Origin: Nocardioides sp. CER19
GTDB lineage: Bacteria; Actinomycetota; Actinomycetes; Propionibacteriales; Nocardioidaceae
NCBI RefSeq assembly: GCF_029846275.1
Contig: NZ_JARVWS010000002.1
Span: forward strand, 1,240,001 to 1,304,000
DNA length: 64,000 bases
Reading direction: 5' to 3'
The notes below the pieces were generated by a model. The model saw only the letters and a list, made by a program, of their open reading frames with translations. It did no database searches and had not been told where the DNA came from. A program made the translations under genes and the position numbers. This document shows, one piece after another, positions 55,865 through 64,000 of this stretch (positions within the stretch are counted from its first letter, which is position 1; each line of letters opens with the position of its first letter).

Positions 55865-56401
55865 TCAGTCGGCGGCCTGCCGCGCGCGGTAGGCGGCGAC
55901 GGCGTTGCGGTTGCCGCAGGTGACCGAGCAGAACCGCCTCGACCGGTTGCGGGACAGGTCCAGGACGATCCCGTCGCAGTCGTCGTCGGCGCAGATCCCC
56001 AGTCGGGAGAGCTCGTCGTCGCGGATGACGTCGATCATCGCCATGGCCGTCTCCACGGCGACCCGGGTCGCGAGCGGGGCGTCGTCGGGCACGGCGTGGA
56101 TGTGCCAGTCCAGGGGGGCGTGCCGCACCAGGCGGGGGAGCGCGTGGTGCTCGGCGAGCAGGTCGTTGACGATCTCGACGGCCGCGTCGCGGTCGGCGGT
56201 GAGCAGCTCGCGCAGCCGCGGCCGGAGCGTGCGGACGTCCTCGAGCTCGGCCAGTGTGCGGTCGTGGCGACCGGTGTAGCCGAACGCCTCGAAGAACGCG
56301 GTCAGGTCCGCCACGGTCTCCAGCGTCTCCGGCGGCTCGTGCGTGTTCACCAGGGCGACGGCCGCCTGGAGCGACATCTCGGTGTCATGAGCGAAAACCA
56401 C
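55865..56401 (-). CDS. CGNR zinc-finger transcriptional regulator
   Basis: The protein has 178 residues. The helical N-terminal ligand region (ABATE domain, about 1-125) is followed by a C-terminal zinc finger with two cysteine pairs: ICADDDCDGIVLDLSRNRSR and RFCSVTCGNRNAVAAYRAR, including the CGNR signature. The GTG at 56401 has TAACCT exactly six bases upstream, a leaderless start. It probably regulates the divergent EamA exporter through the shared promoter region. Confidence 0.92.
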   Translation of the reverse strand: MVFAHDTEMSLQAAVALVNTHEPPETLETVADLTAFFEAFGYTGRHDRTLAELEDVRTLRPRLRELLTADRDAAVEIVNDLLAEHHALPRLVRHAPLDWHIHAVPDDAPLATRVAVETAMAMIDVIRDDELSRLGICADDDCDGIVLDLSRNRSRRFCSVTCGNRNAVAAYRARQAAD

Positions 56402-56402
56402 G

Positions 56403-56431
56403 TTGACAGGTTACACGCGTCGTCTTAGTGT
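56403..56431 (+). promoter_or_regulatory. Promoter of the EamA gene, overlapping the divergent CGNR promoter
   Basis: TTGACA (56403-56408), a 17-base spacer and TAGTGT (56426-56431) form a near-consensus promoter; the ATG follows eight bases later. The minus-strand -10 box TAACCT of the CGNR gene (56413 to 56408) overlaps the -35 box. Confidence 0.7.
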
Positions 56432-56439
56432 CATGAGTC

Positions 56440-57429
56440 ATGAGCACTTTGACCCATGATGAGTCGGCCGCACCGCGCACGGCCGCCGGGGTCCTGCTGG
56501 CGGTGGCCTCGGCACTCACGTTCGGGCTGTCCGGCTCCTTCGCCAGCGCGCTCTTCGACACCGGCTGGACCCCGGGGACGACGGCCCTCGTCCGCTCCGC
56601 GGTCGGCGCCTGCGTCGCGCTGCCGTTCGGGCTGGTCGCCCTCCGCGGTCCGGGTGGCCGGCTCCGGTGGGGCCTGCTGCGCGCGAACCTCGGCCTGCTG
56701 GCCGCCTACGGGGTCCTCGCCGTCACCGGCGCCCAGTTCTGCTACTTCATGGCGGTGCAACGGATGGAGGTCGGTCCGGCCCTGCTCATCGAGTACACCG
56801 CTCCGGCTGTCGTGGTGGTCTGGCTCTGGGTGCGGCACGGTCAGCGCCCCGGCCCGATCACCGTGCTCGGTGCCGTCCTGGCCGCGGCCGGCCTCACGCT
56901 GGTCCTCGACCTGGTCGGTGGTGCCAGCCTCGACGTGGCCGGGGTCGGGTGGGCGCTGCTCGCGATGACCGGCGCGGCGACGTACTTCGTCGTGAACGCC
57001 GACCAGTCCCGCGGCCTTCCGCCGGTCACCCTGGCCGCCGGCGGGCTGCTCTTCGGCACGGCGGTCATGGCGCTGCTCGCGCTGATCGGCGTGCTGCCGA
57101 TGGGGGCGAGCACGTCCGACGTGGTGCTCGCCGGGCACCAGACGCCCTGGTGGCTCCCCGTCGCCCTGCTCGGCGTGGTGACCTCCGGCGTCGCCTACCT
57201 GACGGGCGTCGCCGCCGGCCGCCTGCTGGGCGCACGGCTGGGCGCCTTCATCGCGCTGTTCGAGGTGGTGGCCGGGGTCGGGTTCGCCTGGTTCTTCGTC
57301 GACCAGCTCCCGACGGTCGTGCAGATCCTCGGCGGCCTGCTCATCCTCGCCGGCGTCGTCGCGGTGAAGCTGGGCGAGGAGCGGGTGGCGGAGACGCCTG
57401 CCCCGCCGGTCGAGGCAGGCGTCAGGTGA
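56440..57429 (+). CDS. EamA/DMT-family exporter
   Basis: The protein has 329 residues and ten membrane helices in two repeated EamA halves. Typical patterns are LTFGLSGSFASALFDTGWTP, AQFCYFMAVQRMEVGPALLI and ARLGAFIALFEVVAGVGFAW. It likely exports an amino acid or drug. The start is set by the promoter. Its 3' end overlaps the AI-2E-type gene by eight bases. Confidence 0.92.
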   Translation: MSTLTHDESAAPRTAAGVLLAVASALTFGLSGSFASALFDTGWTPGTTALVRSAVGACVALPFGLVALRGPGGRLRWGLLRANLGLLAAYGVLAVTGAQFCYFMAVQRMEVGPALLIEYTAPAVVVVWLWVRHGQRPGPITVLGAVLAAAGLTLVLDLVGGASLDVAGVGWALLAMTGAATYFVVNADQSRGLPPVTLAAGGLLFGTAVMALLALIGVLPMGASTSDVVLAGHQTPWWLPVALLGVVTSGVAYLTGVAAGRLLGARLGAFIALFEVVAGVGFAWFFVDQLPTVVQILGGLLILAGVVAVKLGEERVAETPAPPVEAGVR

Positions 57430-58579
57430 CGTCCTGCTGGCGCACGAACACCTCGCGCGTCAGCATCAGCACCGCGGCCGCGGTCGGGATCGCGAGCAGC
57501 GCGCCCACGACGCCGAGCAGGCTCGCGCCGACGAGGGCCGCGATCACGGTCACGACGCCGGGGATCTCGACCGCCCTGCTCATCACGCGCGGGTAGATGA
57601 GGTAGTTCTCGGCCTGCTGGTAGAGCACGTAGAAGATCACGCAGATGATGCCGATCTTCGGCTCGGTGGCGAAGCCGATGGCGCTCACGATGACCGCCCC
57701 GAGCGTCGCCCCGATCATCGGGATCACGTCGAGGAGCGCGACGACGAACGCCAGCGCGACGGCGTAGTCGCCCATCCCGACGACGAAGAGGAAGATCAGC
57801 GACGAGATGCCGGCGCAGAGCGCGACGATGAACGCGCCCGAGACGTAGCCGCCGATGCCCTCGATCACCCGGTCGCCCAGCTTGGTCACCCGGTCGCGGC
57901 GCGAGGCGGGGGCCAGCCGGTAGAGGGCGCCCTTGGCCTTGTCGAGACCGGCGAGGAAGTAGAGCGTCATCACCGTGATCACGAACGTGTTGGCGAGCGC
58001 GCCGAGCACCGCGAGGCCGACGCCGAGCGCGCCGCCGAAGATGCTGCTGACGAAGTCGCCGGCCGTGACGTACTCCTTGACCCGGTCGATGATGTGGTAG
58101 TCGTCGTCGAGCTGCCGGATGCGCCGGTTGCGCTGCAGGGAGTTGAACCAGTCGGGTGCACTGTTGGTGATCGCCCTGACCTGGTCGGTGATCACCGGGA
58201 CGAACGCGACGAGGAAGAGCGCGAGCGCCGCCACGACGAGCACGATGACCGTCAGCACCGCCCACGAGCGGCGCATGCCGCGCCGCTCGAAGAACCGGAC
58301 CGAGGGGTTCAGGCCGGCGGCGATGAAGAACGCCACCAGGATCTGCACGAGGACGCCCCGGACCGACCAGACGGCCTGCCCGACGGCGTACGCCGTCAGG
58401 AGGCCGAGGCCGCCGAGGAAGCCGACGAGGTAGGGCGACCGCCGCGAGAGCCGGGGACCGGGAGTGCCGAGCTCGTCGTCGCTCTCCTGCTCCGGGCCGA
58501 GCGTCTCGTGCTCGTCCTGCCCGGCCTCGTCGGTCTCCAGCGTGCCCGCGCCGGGCGCGCCCCCGTCGGCGTCGGTCAC
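57422..58579 (-). CDS. AI-2E family transporter (TqsA/PerM-like permease)
   Basis: The protein has 385 residues. An acidic N-terminal tail (about 1-45) precedes eight membrane helices in the PerM pattern. GVLVQILVAFFIAAGLNPSV and VALLDVIPMIGATLGAVIVS (the DxIPxxG motif) are diagnostic. The substrate in actinobacteria is unknown. The ATG overlaps the stop of the coiled-coil gene by four bases, so the pair is cotranscribed. Confidence 0.92.
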   Translation of the reverse strand: MTDADGGAPGAGTLETDEAGQDEHETLGPEQESDDELGTPGPRLSRRSPYLVGFLGGLGLLTAYAVGQAVWSVRGVLVQILVAFFIAAGLNPSVRFFERRGMRRSWAVLTVIVLVVAALALFLVAFVPVITDQVRAITNSAPDWFNSLQRNRRIRQLDDDYHIIDRVKEYVTAGDFVSSIFGGALGVGLAVLGALANTFVITVMTLYFLAGLDKAKGALYRLAPASRRDRVTKLGDRVIEGIGGYVSGAFIVALCAGISSLIFLFVVGMGDYAVALAFVVALLDVIPMIGATLGAVIVSAIGFATEPKIGIICVIFYVLYQQAENYLIYPRVMSRAVEIPGVVTVIAALVGASLLGVVGALLAIPTAAAVLMLTREVFVRQQDVT

Positions 58580-59895
58580 TCGGCGCCCTTGCCCTTGGGC
58601 CCGCCCTTGGCCTGGCCCTTGGGCGCCGGCTTGGTCCCGGCCTCGGTGTCGTCGGTGGAGGCGCCGGTGGAGGCGCCGGTGGAGTCGTCCGCGGGCTCGT
58701 CCTCGTCACGCGTGAACCGCGCGACCAGGTCGTTGAGCGAGGACAGCTGGGCAGTGATGGCGTCGCGCCGCTTGCTCATCCGCTCGACCTCGGCGGTGAT
58801 CCTGGCCAGGTTGCGCTCGGCCTCCTCGGTGCCCGTGGAGGTGAGCTGCTCGGCCTGCGTCCGGGCGGACGCCACGATCTGCTCGGCCTCGCGGCGGGCG
58901 CGGGTGAGCAGCGACTCGGAGTCGCGCTGGGCCTGCTCGCGGACCTCGCCGACCGAGGCGTTGGCCGCGCGGGCCCGCTCCTCCGCGGCGCTGGCGCGAG
59001 CCTCGGCCTCCTCGACCAGGCGGCGGGTCTCGGCGAGCTTGCTGGCGTGGAAGTCGGTCGCCTCGCGCGCGAGCCGCTCCTTCTCCACGGCGAGCATCCG
59101 CCGGGCCTCCTGGACCTCGCGGTCGGCGCCGGCCCGGGCCTGCTCGACCTCGCGCTGCGCCTGGGTGCGCATCTCGGTGGTCTCCTGCTCGGCCGCGAGC
59201 CGGAGCTGCTCGGCCTCGCGCTTGGCGCCGGCCAGCAGGTCGTCCGCCTCGGCGCGCGCGTGGTTGCGCTGCAGCTCGGCGTCGGTCACCAGGCGGGAGC
59301 GGTGCTCCTCGAGCTCCTTGATCTGCTCGGCCCGCAGCTCGTCCATCTCCTGCGTCGCCTGCAGCTTGATCGTCTTGGCGTCGCGCTGGGCCTGCTCGCG
59401 GATGTCGAGGGCGTCCTTCTGCGCGTTGGCCCGGATCTCGCCCGCCTCCTCCTCCGCGAGGCGCAGCATCGCGCTGGCCCGGCCGCCGAGGCCGGCGTAG
59501 GACGGGCTCTGGCTCTCCGCGAGCTGGTCGTTGGCCGACTTGAGGCGGCCCTCGAGCTCGGCGATCCGCTGCTGGGCGGCGGAGAGGCTGCTCGTCAGCC
59601 CGGCGTTCTCCTGGGCGTGCTGCTTCAGGCGCGCGTCCACCGCGTTGGTGTCGTAGCCGCCGCGGCGGACGACGGGGAGCGGGGCGACGGCCGGCGCGGG
59701 CCGGGCGGGCTGCCCCGGTTGGGCGGCCTGAGCCGGGGAGCCCGGCTGGGCGGGTCGAGGCGCGGCGGAGGGCGCGGGCGCGGCCGGTACCCGTGGCATG
59801 ACGCGGGTCGCATCGGCGGCCTGGTCGGCCTGGGCCTCTCGCTTCCCGGTCTGCTCCGGCTCGTCGTCGAAGATCGACAGGCCCTCTTCGCTCAT
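58576..59895 (-). CDS. DivIVA/Scy-like coiled-coil protein
   Basis: The protein has 439 residues. It has an acidic head, a Pro/Ala/Gln linker (about 30-75), a conserved GGYDTNAVDARLKQHAQENA segment and a very long coiled coil (about 95-400) rich in Ala, Glu, Arg and Gln with heptad-like repeats. A basic Gly/Lys-rich tail follows. DivIVA-type proteins localise wall growth at the poles, so a role in polar growth or cell shape is likely but inferred. The ATG at 59895 has AGGAAG nine bases upstream. Confidence 0.85.
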   Translation of the reverse strand: MSEEGLSIFDDEPEQTGKREAQADQAADATRVMPRVPAAPAPSAAPRPAQPGSPAQAAQPGQPARPAPAVAPLPVVRRGGYDTNAVDARLKQHAQENAGLTSSLSAAQQRIAELEGRLKSANDQLAESQSPSYAGLGGRASAMLRLAEEEAGEIRANAQKDALDIREQAQRDAKTIKLQATQEMDELRAEQIKELEEHRSRLVTDAELQRNHARAEADDLLAGAKREAEQLRLAAEQETTEMRTQAQREVEQARAGADREVQEARRMLAVEKERLAREATDFHASKLAETRRLVEEAEARASAAEERARAANASVGEVREQAQRDSESLLTRARREAEQIVASARTQAEQLTSTGTEEAERNLARITAEVERMSKRRDAITAQLSSLNDLVARFTRDEDEPADDSTGASTGASTDDTEAGTKPAPKGQAKGGPKGKGAE

Positions 59896-59990
59896 GATGG
59901 CGGCTTCCTCTTCCCAGGGGGTGATGGATGGTGGGGGTGGTGTCGTGCGCGGTAGCCCCATCTTCCCGGATGGAAGGCTCCCACAAAAAC

Positions 59991-60023
59991 GAGAAGGGCC
60001 GCAGGCGTCCTGCGACCCTTCTC
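59991..60023 (-). terminator. Rho-independent terminator of ccr
   Basis: GAGAAGGG-C-CGCAGG pairs with CCTGCG-A-CCCTTCTC across a three-base loop. On the minus strand it is followed by GTTTTTGTG, a real U tract, 35 bases past the ccr stop. Confidence 0.9.
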
Positions 60024-60057
60024 GGATCTCGTCGTCCCGCCGCTCCGACGGGGGAGA

Positions 60058-61398
60058 TCAGACTCCGCGGAACCGGTTGATGGCGTCCAGGTGCTGGGAC
60101 CGCATCTCCTGGTCGATCACACCGAGCCCCTCCTCCGGGGCGAGGGCGAGCACGCCGACCTTGCCCTGGTGCTTGTTGTGGTGCACGTCGAGCGCGGCCT
60201 GGCCGACCTCATCGAGGGCGTAGGTCCGCGACAGGGTCGGGTGGATCTTCCCCTTCGCGATGAGGCGGTTGGCCTCCCACGACTCGCGGTAGTTGGCGAA
60301 GTGGCTGGAGATGATGCGCTTGAGGTTCATCCACAGGTAGCGGTTGTCGTACTCGTGCATGAAGCCCGTCGTCGAGGCGCAGGTCGTGATGGTGCCGCCC
60401 TTGCGGGTGACGTAGACCGACGCGCCGAAGGTCTCCCGGCCCGGGTGCTCGAAGACGATGTCGATGTCCTCGCCGCCGGTGAGCTCGCGGATCCTCTTCC
60501 CGAACCGCTGCCACTCCTTCGGGTTCTGGGCGGTGCCCTCCTCGTTCCAGAACTGGTAGTCCTCCTCGGCGCGGTTGATCACCAGCTCCGCGCCCATCGA
60601 GCGCACGATCTTGGCCTTCTCCTCGTTGGAGACCACGCAGACGGGCGTCGCGCCGCCGTTGAGCGCGTACTGCGTCGCGAAGCCGCCCAGGCCGCCGGAG
60701 GCGCCCCAGACCAGGACGTTGTCGCCCTGCTTCATGGCGCCGCCGTTCTTGGAGACGAGCTGGCGGTACGCCGTGCAGTTGACCAGGCCCGGGGAGGCGG
60801 CCTCCTCCCAGGTGAGGTGCTCCGGCTTGGGCATCAGCTGGTTGGCCTTGACCATCGCGACCTCCGCGAGACCGCCGAAGTTGGTCTCGAAGCCCCAGAT
60901 GCGCTGCTCGTTGTCGAGCATCGTGTCGTTGTGGCCGTCGGGCGACTCGAGCTCGACCGAGAGGCAGTGCGCGACGACGCGGTCGCCCGGCTTCCACTTC
61001 GTGACGCCCGGGCCGGTCTTCAGAACAACGCCGGACAGGTCGGAGCCCACGACGTGGTAGGGCAGGTCGTGCCGCTTGGTGAGGTCGGAGAGCCGGCCAT
61101 AGCGCTCGAGGAAGCCGAACGTGGAGACCGGCTCGAAGATCGACGTCCACACGGTGTTGTAGTTGATGGCCGAGGCCATCACCGCGACGAACGCCTCGCC
61201 CGGGCCCAGCTCGGGCAGCGGGACGTCCTCGACGTGGATCGACTTGCGGGGATCCTTCTCCTTGCTGGGGATGCCCTCGAACATGTCGACCTCGTCCTTG
61301 TGGACGGTCGCGGCCCGGTAGTGGTCGGGGATCTCGAGGTTGGCGAACTCCTCGGCCGGGGTGTCACCGGCGAGGATGGCGTCCAGGATGTGCTGCAC
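60058..61398 (-). CDS. ccr: Crotonyl-CoA carboxylase/reductase
   Basis: The protein has 446 residues of the medium-chain reductase family. Family segments include EAFVAVMASAINYNTVWTSI, the NADPH-binding VLVWGASGGLGGFATQYALN and FEHPGRETFGASVYVTRKGG. The N-terminal part carries the acyl-CoA and CO2 binding residues typical of Ccr. It reductively carboxylates crotonyl-CoA to ethylmalonyl-CoA, the signature reaction of the ethylmalonyl-CoA route. The ATG follows CAGGAGC. A YTAC-N6-GTAR site lies 48 bases upstream, and a strong terminator ends the unit, so ccr is monocistronic. Confidence 0.95.
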   Translation of the reverse strand: MQHILDAILAGDTPAEEFANLEIPDHYRAATVHKDEVDMFEGIPSKEKDPRKSIHVEDVPLPELGPGEAFVAVMASAINYNTVWTSIFEPVSTFGFLERYGRLSDLTKRHDLPYHVVGSDLSGVVLKTGPGVTKWKPGDRVVAHCLSVELESPDGHNDTMLDNEQRIWGFETNFGGLAEVAMVKANQLMPKPEHLTWEEAASPGLVNCTAYRQLVSKNGGAMKQGDNVLVWGASGGLGGFATQYALNGGATPVCVVSNEEKAKIVRSMGAELVINRAEEDYQFWNEEGTAQNPKEWQRFGKRIRELTGGEDIDIVFEHPGRETFGASVYVTRKGGTITTCASTTGFMHEYDNRYLWMNLKRIISSHFANYRESWEANRLIAKGKIHPTLSRTYALDEVGQAALDVHHNKHQGKVGVLALAPEEGLGVIDQEMRSQHLDAINRFRGV

Positions 61399-61694
61399 AT
61401 CGGCTCCTGCGTCATCGAGGGGTCGGGCGGTTGCTTCCGACGGAGATTACTGATCGGTAACCGCCGCGGACAGCGGGTGTGACGGAGGGCACGCGATCGC
61501 CTGCCGACCGGTCACCAATCCTGCGTCGATTCCACGTCCGGGGGAATGGGAGCACGTCGAACGGGTATCCCCGCGGCACGATCAGCGGCTTCGCGGCGGC
61601 GATCGCCGCCGTTGCGGTCACCCGCTGGCTCATCGGCGACAGCGCGATGACCTGGTGCTCGGGAGGCGGCCGGGCACTCCGGGATCTGACGGCC
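61399..61694. other. Intergenic region between ccr and the epimerase gene
   Basis: This stretch of about 296 bases holds the ccr promoter and its YTAC-N6-GTAR site but no convincing gene. Open frames here and across the epimerase gene have atypical, His/Asp/Val-rich translations. Confidence 0.5.
61447..61460. promoter_or_regulatory. YTAC-N6-GTAR site in front of ccr
   Basis: TTAC-TGATCG-GTAA is nearly fully palindromic (12 of 14 positions). It overlaps a TAATCT that could be the ccr -10 box on the minus strand. Confidence 0.65.
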
Positions 61695-62138
61695 TCAGTG
61701 GCCGGCGGCGGGCTCCACGAGCTCGACGAGCACGCCGCCGGCGTCCTTGGGGTGGACGAAGTTGACGCGGCTGTCGGCGGTGCCGTGGCGCGGGGCGTCG
61801 TAGAGGAGGCGCACGCCGCGCTCCCGCAGGATCGCGCTCACCTTCTCCACGTCCGTCACGCGGTAGGCCAGCTGCTGCATGCCGGGGCCGTTGCGGTCGA
61901 GGAACTTCGCGATCGTGGAGTCGGGGGAGCGCGGGGCGAGGAGCTGGATGCAGGAGTCGGAGTCGCCGACGGCCATCATCGCCTCGGCGACGCCCTGCTC
62001 CTCGTTGACCTCCCGGTGCGCCAGGCGCATGCCGAAGGTGGTCTCGTAGAAGACGATCGCCTCGTCCAGATCGGCGACGGCGACGCCGACGTGGTCGATC
62101 GCGGTGAACAGGTGGTCAGGGATCTCGAGAGAGGTCAT
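61695..62138 (-). CDS. mce: Methylmalonyl-CoA (ethylmalonyl-CoA) epimerase
   Basis: The protein has 147 residues, a glyoxalase/VOC fold. Metal ligands are in FTAIDHVGVAVADL (His), the middle PGMQQLAYRV and the late GGVLVELVEP (Glu). It epimerises methylmalonyl-CoA and probably ethylmalonyl-CoA, so it serves both branches. The ATG at 62138 is used; an ATG at 62147 (MAP extension) is possible. It is divergent from the thiolase gene. Confidence 0.93.
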   Translation of the reverse strand: MTSLEIPDHLFTAIDHVGVAVADLDEAIVFYETTFGMRLAHREVNEEQGVAEAMMAVGDSDSCIQLLAPRSPDSTIAKFLDRNGPGMQQLAYRVTDVEKVSAILRERGVRLLYDAPRHGTADSRVNFVHPKDAGGVLVELVEPAAGH

Positions 62139-62229
62139 GGGGGCCATGGTGGTGTGGCGCCCGGGCGCCGCGACAGAATGTGTGACGAGTGCTACACGAC
62201 GCCGGTCGGCCACCCTCTCCCCATCGGAA

Positions 62230-62243
62230 CTACCCGTGGGTAG
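62230..62243. promoter_or_regulatory. YTAC-N6-GTAR site between mce and thiolase
   Basis: CTAC-CCGTGG-GTAG has 6-bp palindromic arms CTACCC/GGGTAG. It lies 76 bases before the thiolase start and 92 before mce, and could serve both. Confidence 0.5.
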
Positions 62244-62318
62244 GTTGGCCGGGTTGACCGAGTTCGTGAACGTCGTACCTGCCGGCAGGGCCGCCCTGCC
62301 GTTGAACTGGAGGCTCGC

Positions 62319-63509
62319 ATGTCCGGAAATGTCATCGTCGCCGGGGCTCGCACCCCGATCGGCCGCCTGAGCGGGGGCCTCAAGGACCTGTCCGCCGCTG
62401 ACCTGGGCGGTCACGCGATCAAGGGCGCGCTGGAGAAGGCAGGCATCAGCGGGGACCAGGTCGACTACGTGATCATGGGCCAGGTCATCCAGGCCGGCGC
62501 CGGGCAGAACCCGGCCCGCCTCGCCGGGGTCAACGCCGGCATCCCGATGAGCGTCCCCTCGATCACGATCAACAAGGTCTGCCTCTCGGGCCTCAACGCG
62601 ATCGCCCTGGCCGACCAGCTGATCCGTGCCGGCGAGTGCGAGGTCGTCGTGGCCGGCGGCATGGAGTCGATGACCAACGCGCCGCACTTCCTGCCGAAGT
62701 CGCGCGAGGGCATCAAGTTCGGCGACGTGAAGCTCGTCGACTCGATGGCCTACGACGCCCTCTTCGACCAGTTCACGTCCCAGGCGATGGGCCTGCTCAC
62801 CGAGGAGTGCAACGCCGCGGCGCAGAACCTCACCCGCGAGGAGCAGGACGAGTTCGCGGCGCAGTCGCACCAGAAGGCCGCGCTCGCATGGAAGAACGGC
62901 GTCTTCGAGGACGAGGTCGTCCCGATCTCGATCCCGCAGCGCAAGGGCGACGCGGTGGTGATCTCCACCGACGAGGGCGTCCGGGGCGACACGACGGTCG
63001 AGTCGCTCGGCAAGCTGCGTCCGGCCTTCAACAAGGAGGGCACGATCACCGCGGGCTCGTCGTCGCAGATCTCCGACGGTGCCGCCGCCGTGGTCGTCAT
63101 GAGCAAGGCGAAGGCCGAGGAGCTCGGCCTGGAGTGGCTCGCCGAGATCGGCGCCCACGGCCAGGTCGCCGGCCCCGACTCGACCCTGCAGCTGCAGCCC
63201 GCGGCCGCGACCGCCCAGGCCTGCGAGAAGGAGGGGATCAGCCCCACCGACCTCGACCTGGTGGAGTTCAACGAGGCCTTCGCGGCCGTCGGCATCTCCT
63301 CGGCCCGCGAGCTCGGTCTCGACGAGGAGAAGGTCAACGTCAACGGCGGCGCGATCGCGCTGGGCCACCCCGTCGGCATGTCCGGCGCGCGGGTGGTGCT
63401 GCACCTCGCCCTCGAGCTCAAGCGGCGCGGTGGCGGCGTGGGCGCGGCGGCGCTCTGCGGCGGCGGCGGCCAGGGCGACGCCCTCATCGTCCGCGTCCCG
63501 ACCAGCTGA
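62319..63509 (+). CDS. Acetyl-CoA acetyltransferase (thiolase)
   Basis: The protein has 396 residues. The nucleophile Cys lies in [18 protein letters not shown], with [14 protein letters not shown] downstream. The second site has [17 protein letters not shown] (His) and [12 protein letters not shown] (Cys). It condenses two acetyl-CoA to acetoacetyl-CoA, feeding the ethylmalonyl-CoA route or polyhydroxybutyrate. The ATG follows TGGAGGC. meaB starts seven bases downstream. Confidence 0.94.
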   Translation: MSGNVIVAGARTPIGRLSGGLKDLSAADLGGHAIKGALEKAGISGDQVDYVIMGQVIQAGAGQNPARLAGVNAGIPMSVPSITINKVCLSGLNAIALADQLIRAGECEVVVAGGMESMTNAPHFLPKSREGIKFGDVKLVDSMAYDALFDQFTSQAMGLLTEECNAAAQNLTREEQDEFAAQSHQKAALAWKNGVFEDEVVPISIPQRKGDAVVISTDEGVRGDTTVESLGKLRPAFNKEGTITAGSSSQISDGAAAVVVMSKAKAEELGLEWLAEIGAHGQVAGPDSTLQLQPAAATAQACEKEGISPTDLDLVEFNEAFAAVGISSARELGLDEEKVNVNGGAIALGHPVGMSGARVVLHLALELKRRGGGVGAAALCGGGGQGDALIVRVPTS

Positions 63510-63516
63510 GGCGCTC

Positions 63517-64000
63517 TTGCGACGCACCGACCGGGTCTCCGACCTGGTGACGGCCGCCCGGGACGGTTCCCCCCGGGCGGTCGCCCGTCTCATCACCCTC
63601 GTCGAGGAGGCGCCCGCCACCGGCGGGGAGGCACTGCGGGAGGTGATGGCCGCACTGGCGCCGTACGCCGGCCACGCGACGGTCGTCGGCATCACCGGCT
63701 CTCCGGGCGTCGGGAAGTCGACCACCACCAACGCCCTCGTCACCGAGCTGCGCTCCGGAGGCCGGCGCGTCGGCGTGCTCGCGGTCGACCCGTCGTCGCC
63801 GTTCTCCGGCGGGGCACTGCTGGGGGACCGGGTGCGGATGTCGGACCACGCCACCGACAGCGGGGTCTTCATCCGGTCGATGGCCTCGCGGGGACACCTC
63901 GGCGGTCTGGCCTGGACCACCCCGCAGGCGCTGCGGGTGCTCGACGCCGCGGGCTTCGACGTCATCCTCATCGAGACCGTCGGGGTCGGCCAGTCCGAGG
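63517..64000 (+). CDS. meaB: MeaB-type G-protein chaperone of a B12-dependent mutase, partial
   Basis: The gene runs off the right edge, and 161 codons are visible. The helical start (RRTDRVSDLVTAARDGSPRA) is followed by the Walker A GITGSPGVGKST, the family DPSSPFSGGALLGDRVRMSD and HLGGLAWTTPQALRVL, with IETVGVGQSE at the edge. MeaB loads and protects adenosylcobalamin in mutases. The TTG at 63517 is chosen because the family N-terminus begins there and no better codon precedes it. It lies close behind thiolase, so the two are cotranscribed. Confidence 0.9.
   Translation, partial: MRRTDRVSDLVTAARDGSPRAVARLITLVEEAPATGGEALREVMAALAPYAGHATVVGITGSPGVGKSTTTNALVTELRSGGRRVGVLAVDPSSPFSGGALLGDRVRMSDHATDSGVFIRSMASRGHLGGLAWTTPQALRVLDAAGFDVILIETVGVGQSE

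Noticed and set aside
58094..59500. Ser/Arg/Ala-rich plus-strand frame
   Set aside because: It is the antisense of the coiled-coil gene; the repeats mirror that coding sequence.
61479..62243. A 254-codon plus-strand frame
   Set aside because: It is antisense to the epimerase gene and has shadow-type composition. The first part has no start signal.

Overview
The window is about 64 kb of high-GC actinobacterial chromosome, most like Nocardioides and relatives. This rests on protein resemblance: an actinobacterial Kgd N-terminus, NucS/EndoMS, the atp operon flanked by a DUF2550 gene, a SARP regulator and an ethylmalonyl-CoA pathway. No phage, insertion sequence, CRISPR array or rRNA was seen. 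One tRNA is present. Both ends cut a gene (kgd on the left, meaB on the right).

Layout. 1-5.4 kb: divergent kgd and a lipoprotein/LCP pair, a DUF421 membrane protein, a broken oxidoreductase remnant behind an intact KstR-like palindrome, a secreted Ig-like protein and tRNA-Arg(CCG). 5.5-23 kb: a core block argS-lysA, hom-thrC-thrB, rho, rpmE, prfA, prmC, a Sua5-type tRNA modification gene and wecA. Two accessory sets sit inside it: an ASCH-like gene plus an MFS exporter between lysA and hom, and a gluconate set (gntR, gntK, gntP) between rho and rpmE. 23-31.5 kb: the complete F1Fo ATP synthase operon, apparently led by a 22-codon leader peptide. 31.5-38.7 kb: a flavin oxidase divergent from a SARP regulator, an MFS transporter and a lytic transglycosylase lipoprotein. 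38.7-42 kb: cobalamin adenosyltransferase, a STAS protein and the B12-dependent ethylmalonyl-CoA mutase. 42-49 kb: regulators with transporters, a 2'-5' RNA ligase-like protein, DUF952, nucS and a GGDEF-EAL protein. 49-60 kb: an unusual 3-hydroxyacyl-CoA dehydrogenase, transporters, a TMEM175-type channel, an ECF sigma pair, a CGNR regulator opposite an EamA exporter, an AI-2E-type permease and a polar-growth-type coiled-coil protein. 60-64 kb: ccr, methylmalonyl-CoA epimerase, thiolase and meaB.

How the genes work together. Thiolase, hydroxyacyl-CoA dehydrogenase, Ccr, Ecm, epimerase, adenosyltransferase and MeaB supply much of the ethylmalonyl-CoA route for acetyl-CoA assimilation and its B12 support. 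They lie in separate units over 25 kb. Four of the upstream regions carry a 14-bp site of the form YTAC-N6-GTAR. Two copies are the perfect TTAC-N6-GTAA, in front of ecm and ccr. This candidate regulon is the most interesting signal in the window.

A second pervasive signal is leaderless transcription. At least eight genes have a TANNNT-type -10 box ending exactly six bases before the start codon, and others have seven or eight. This decides several start codons below.
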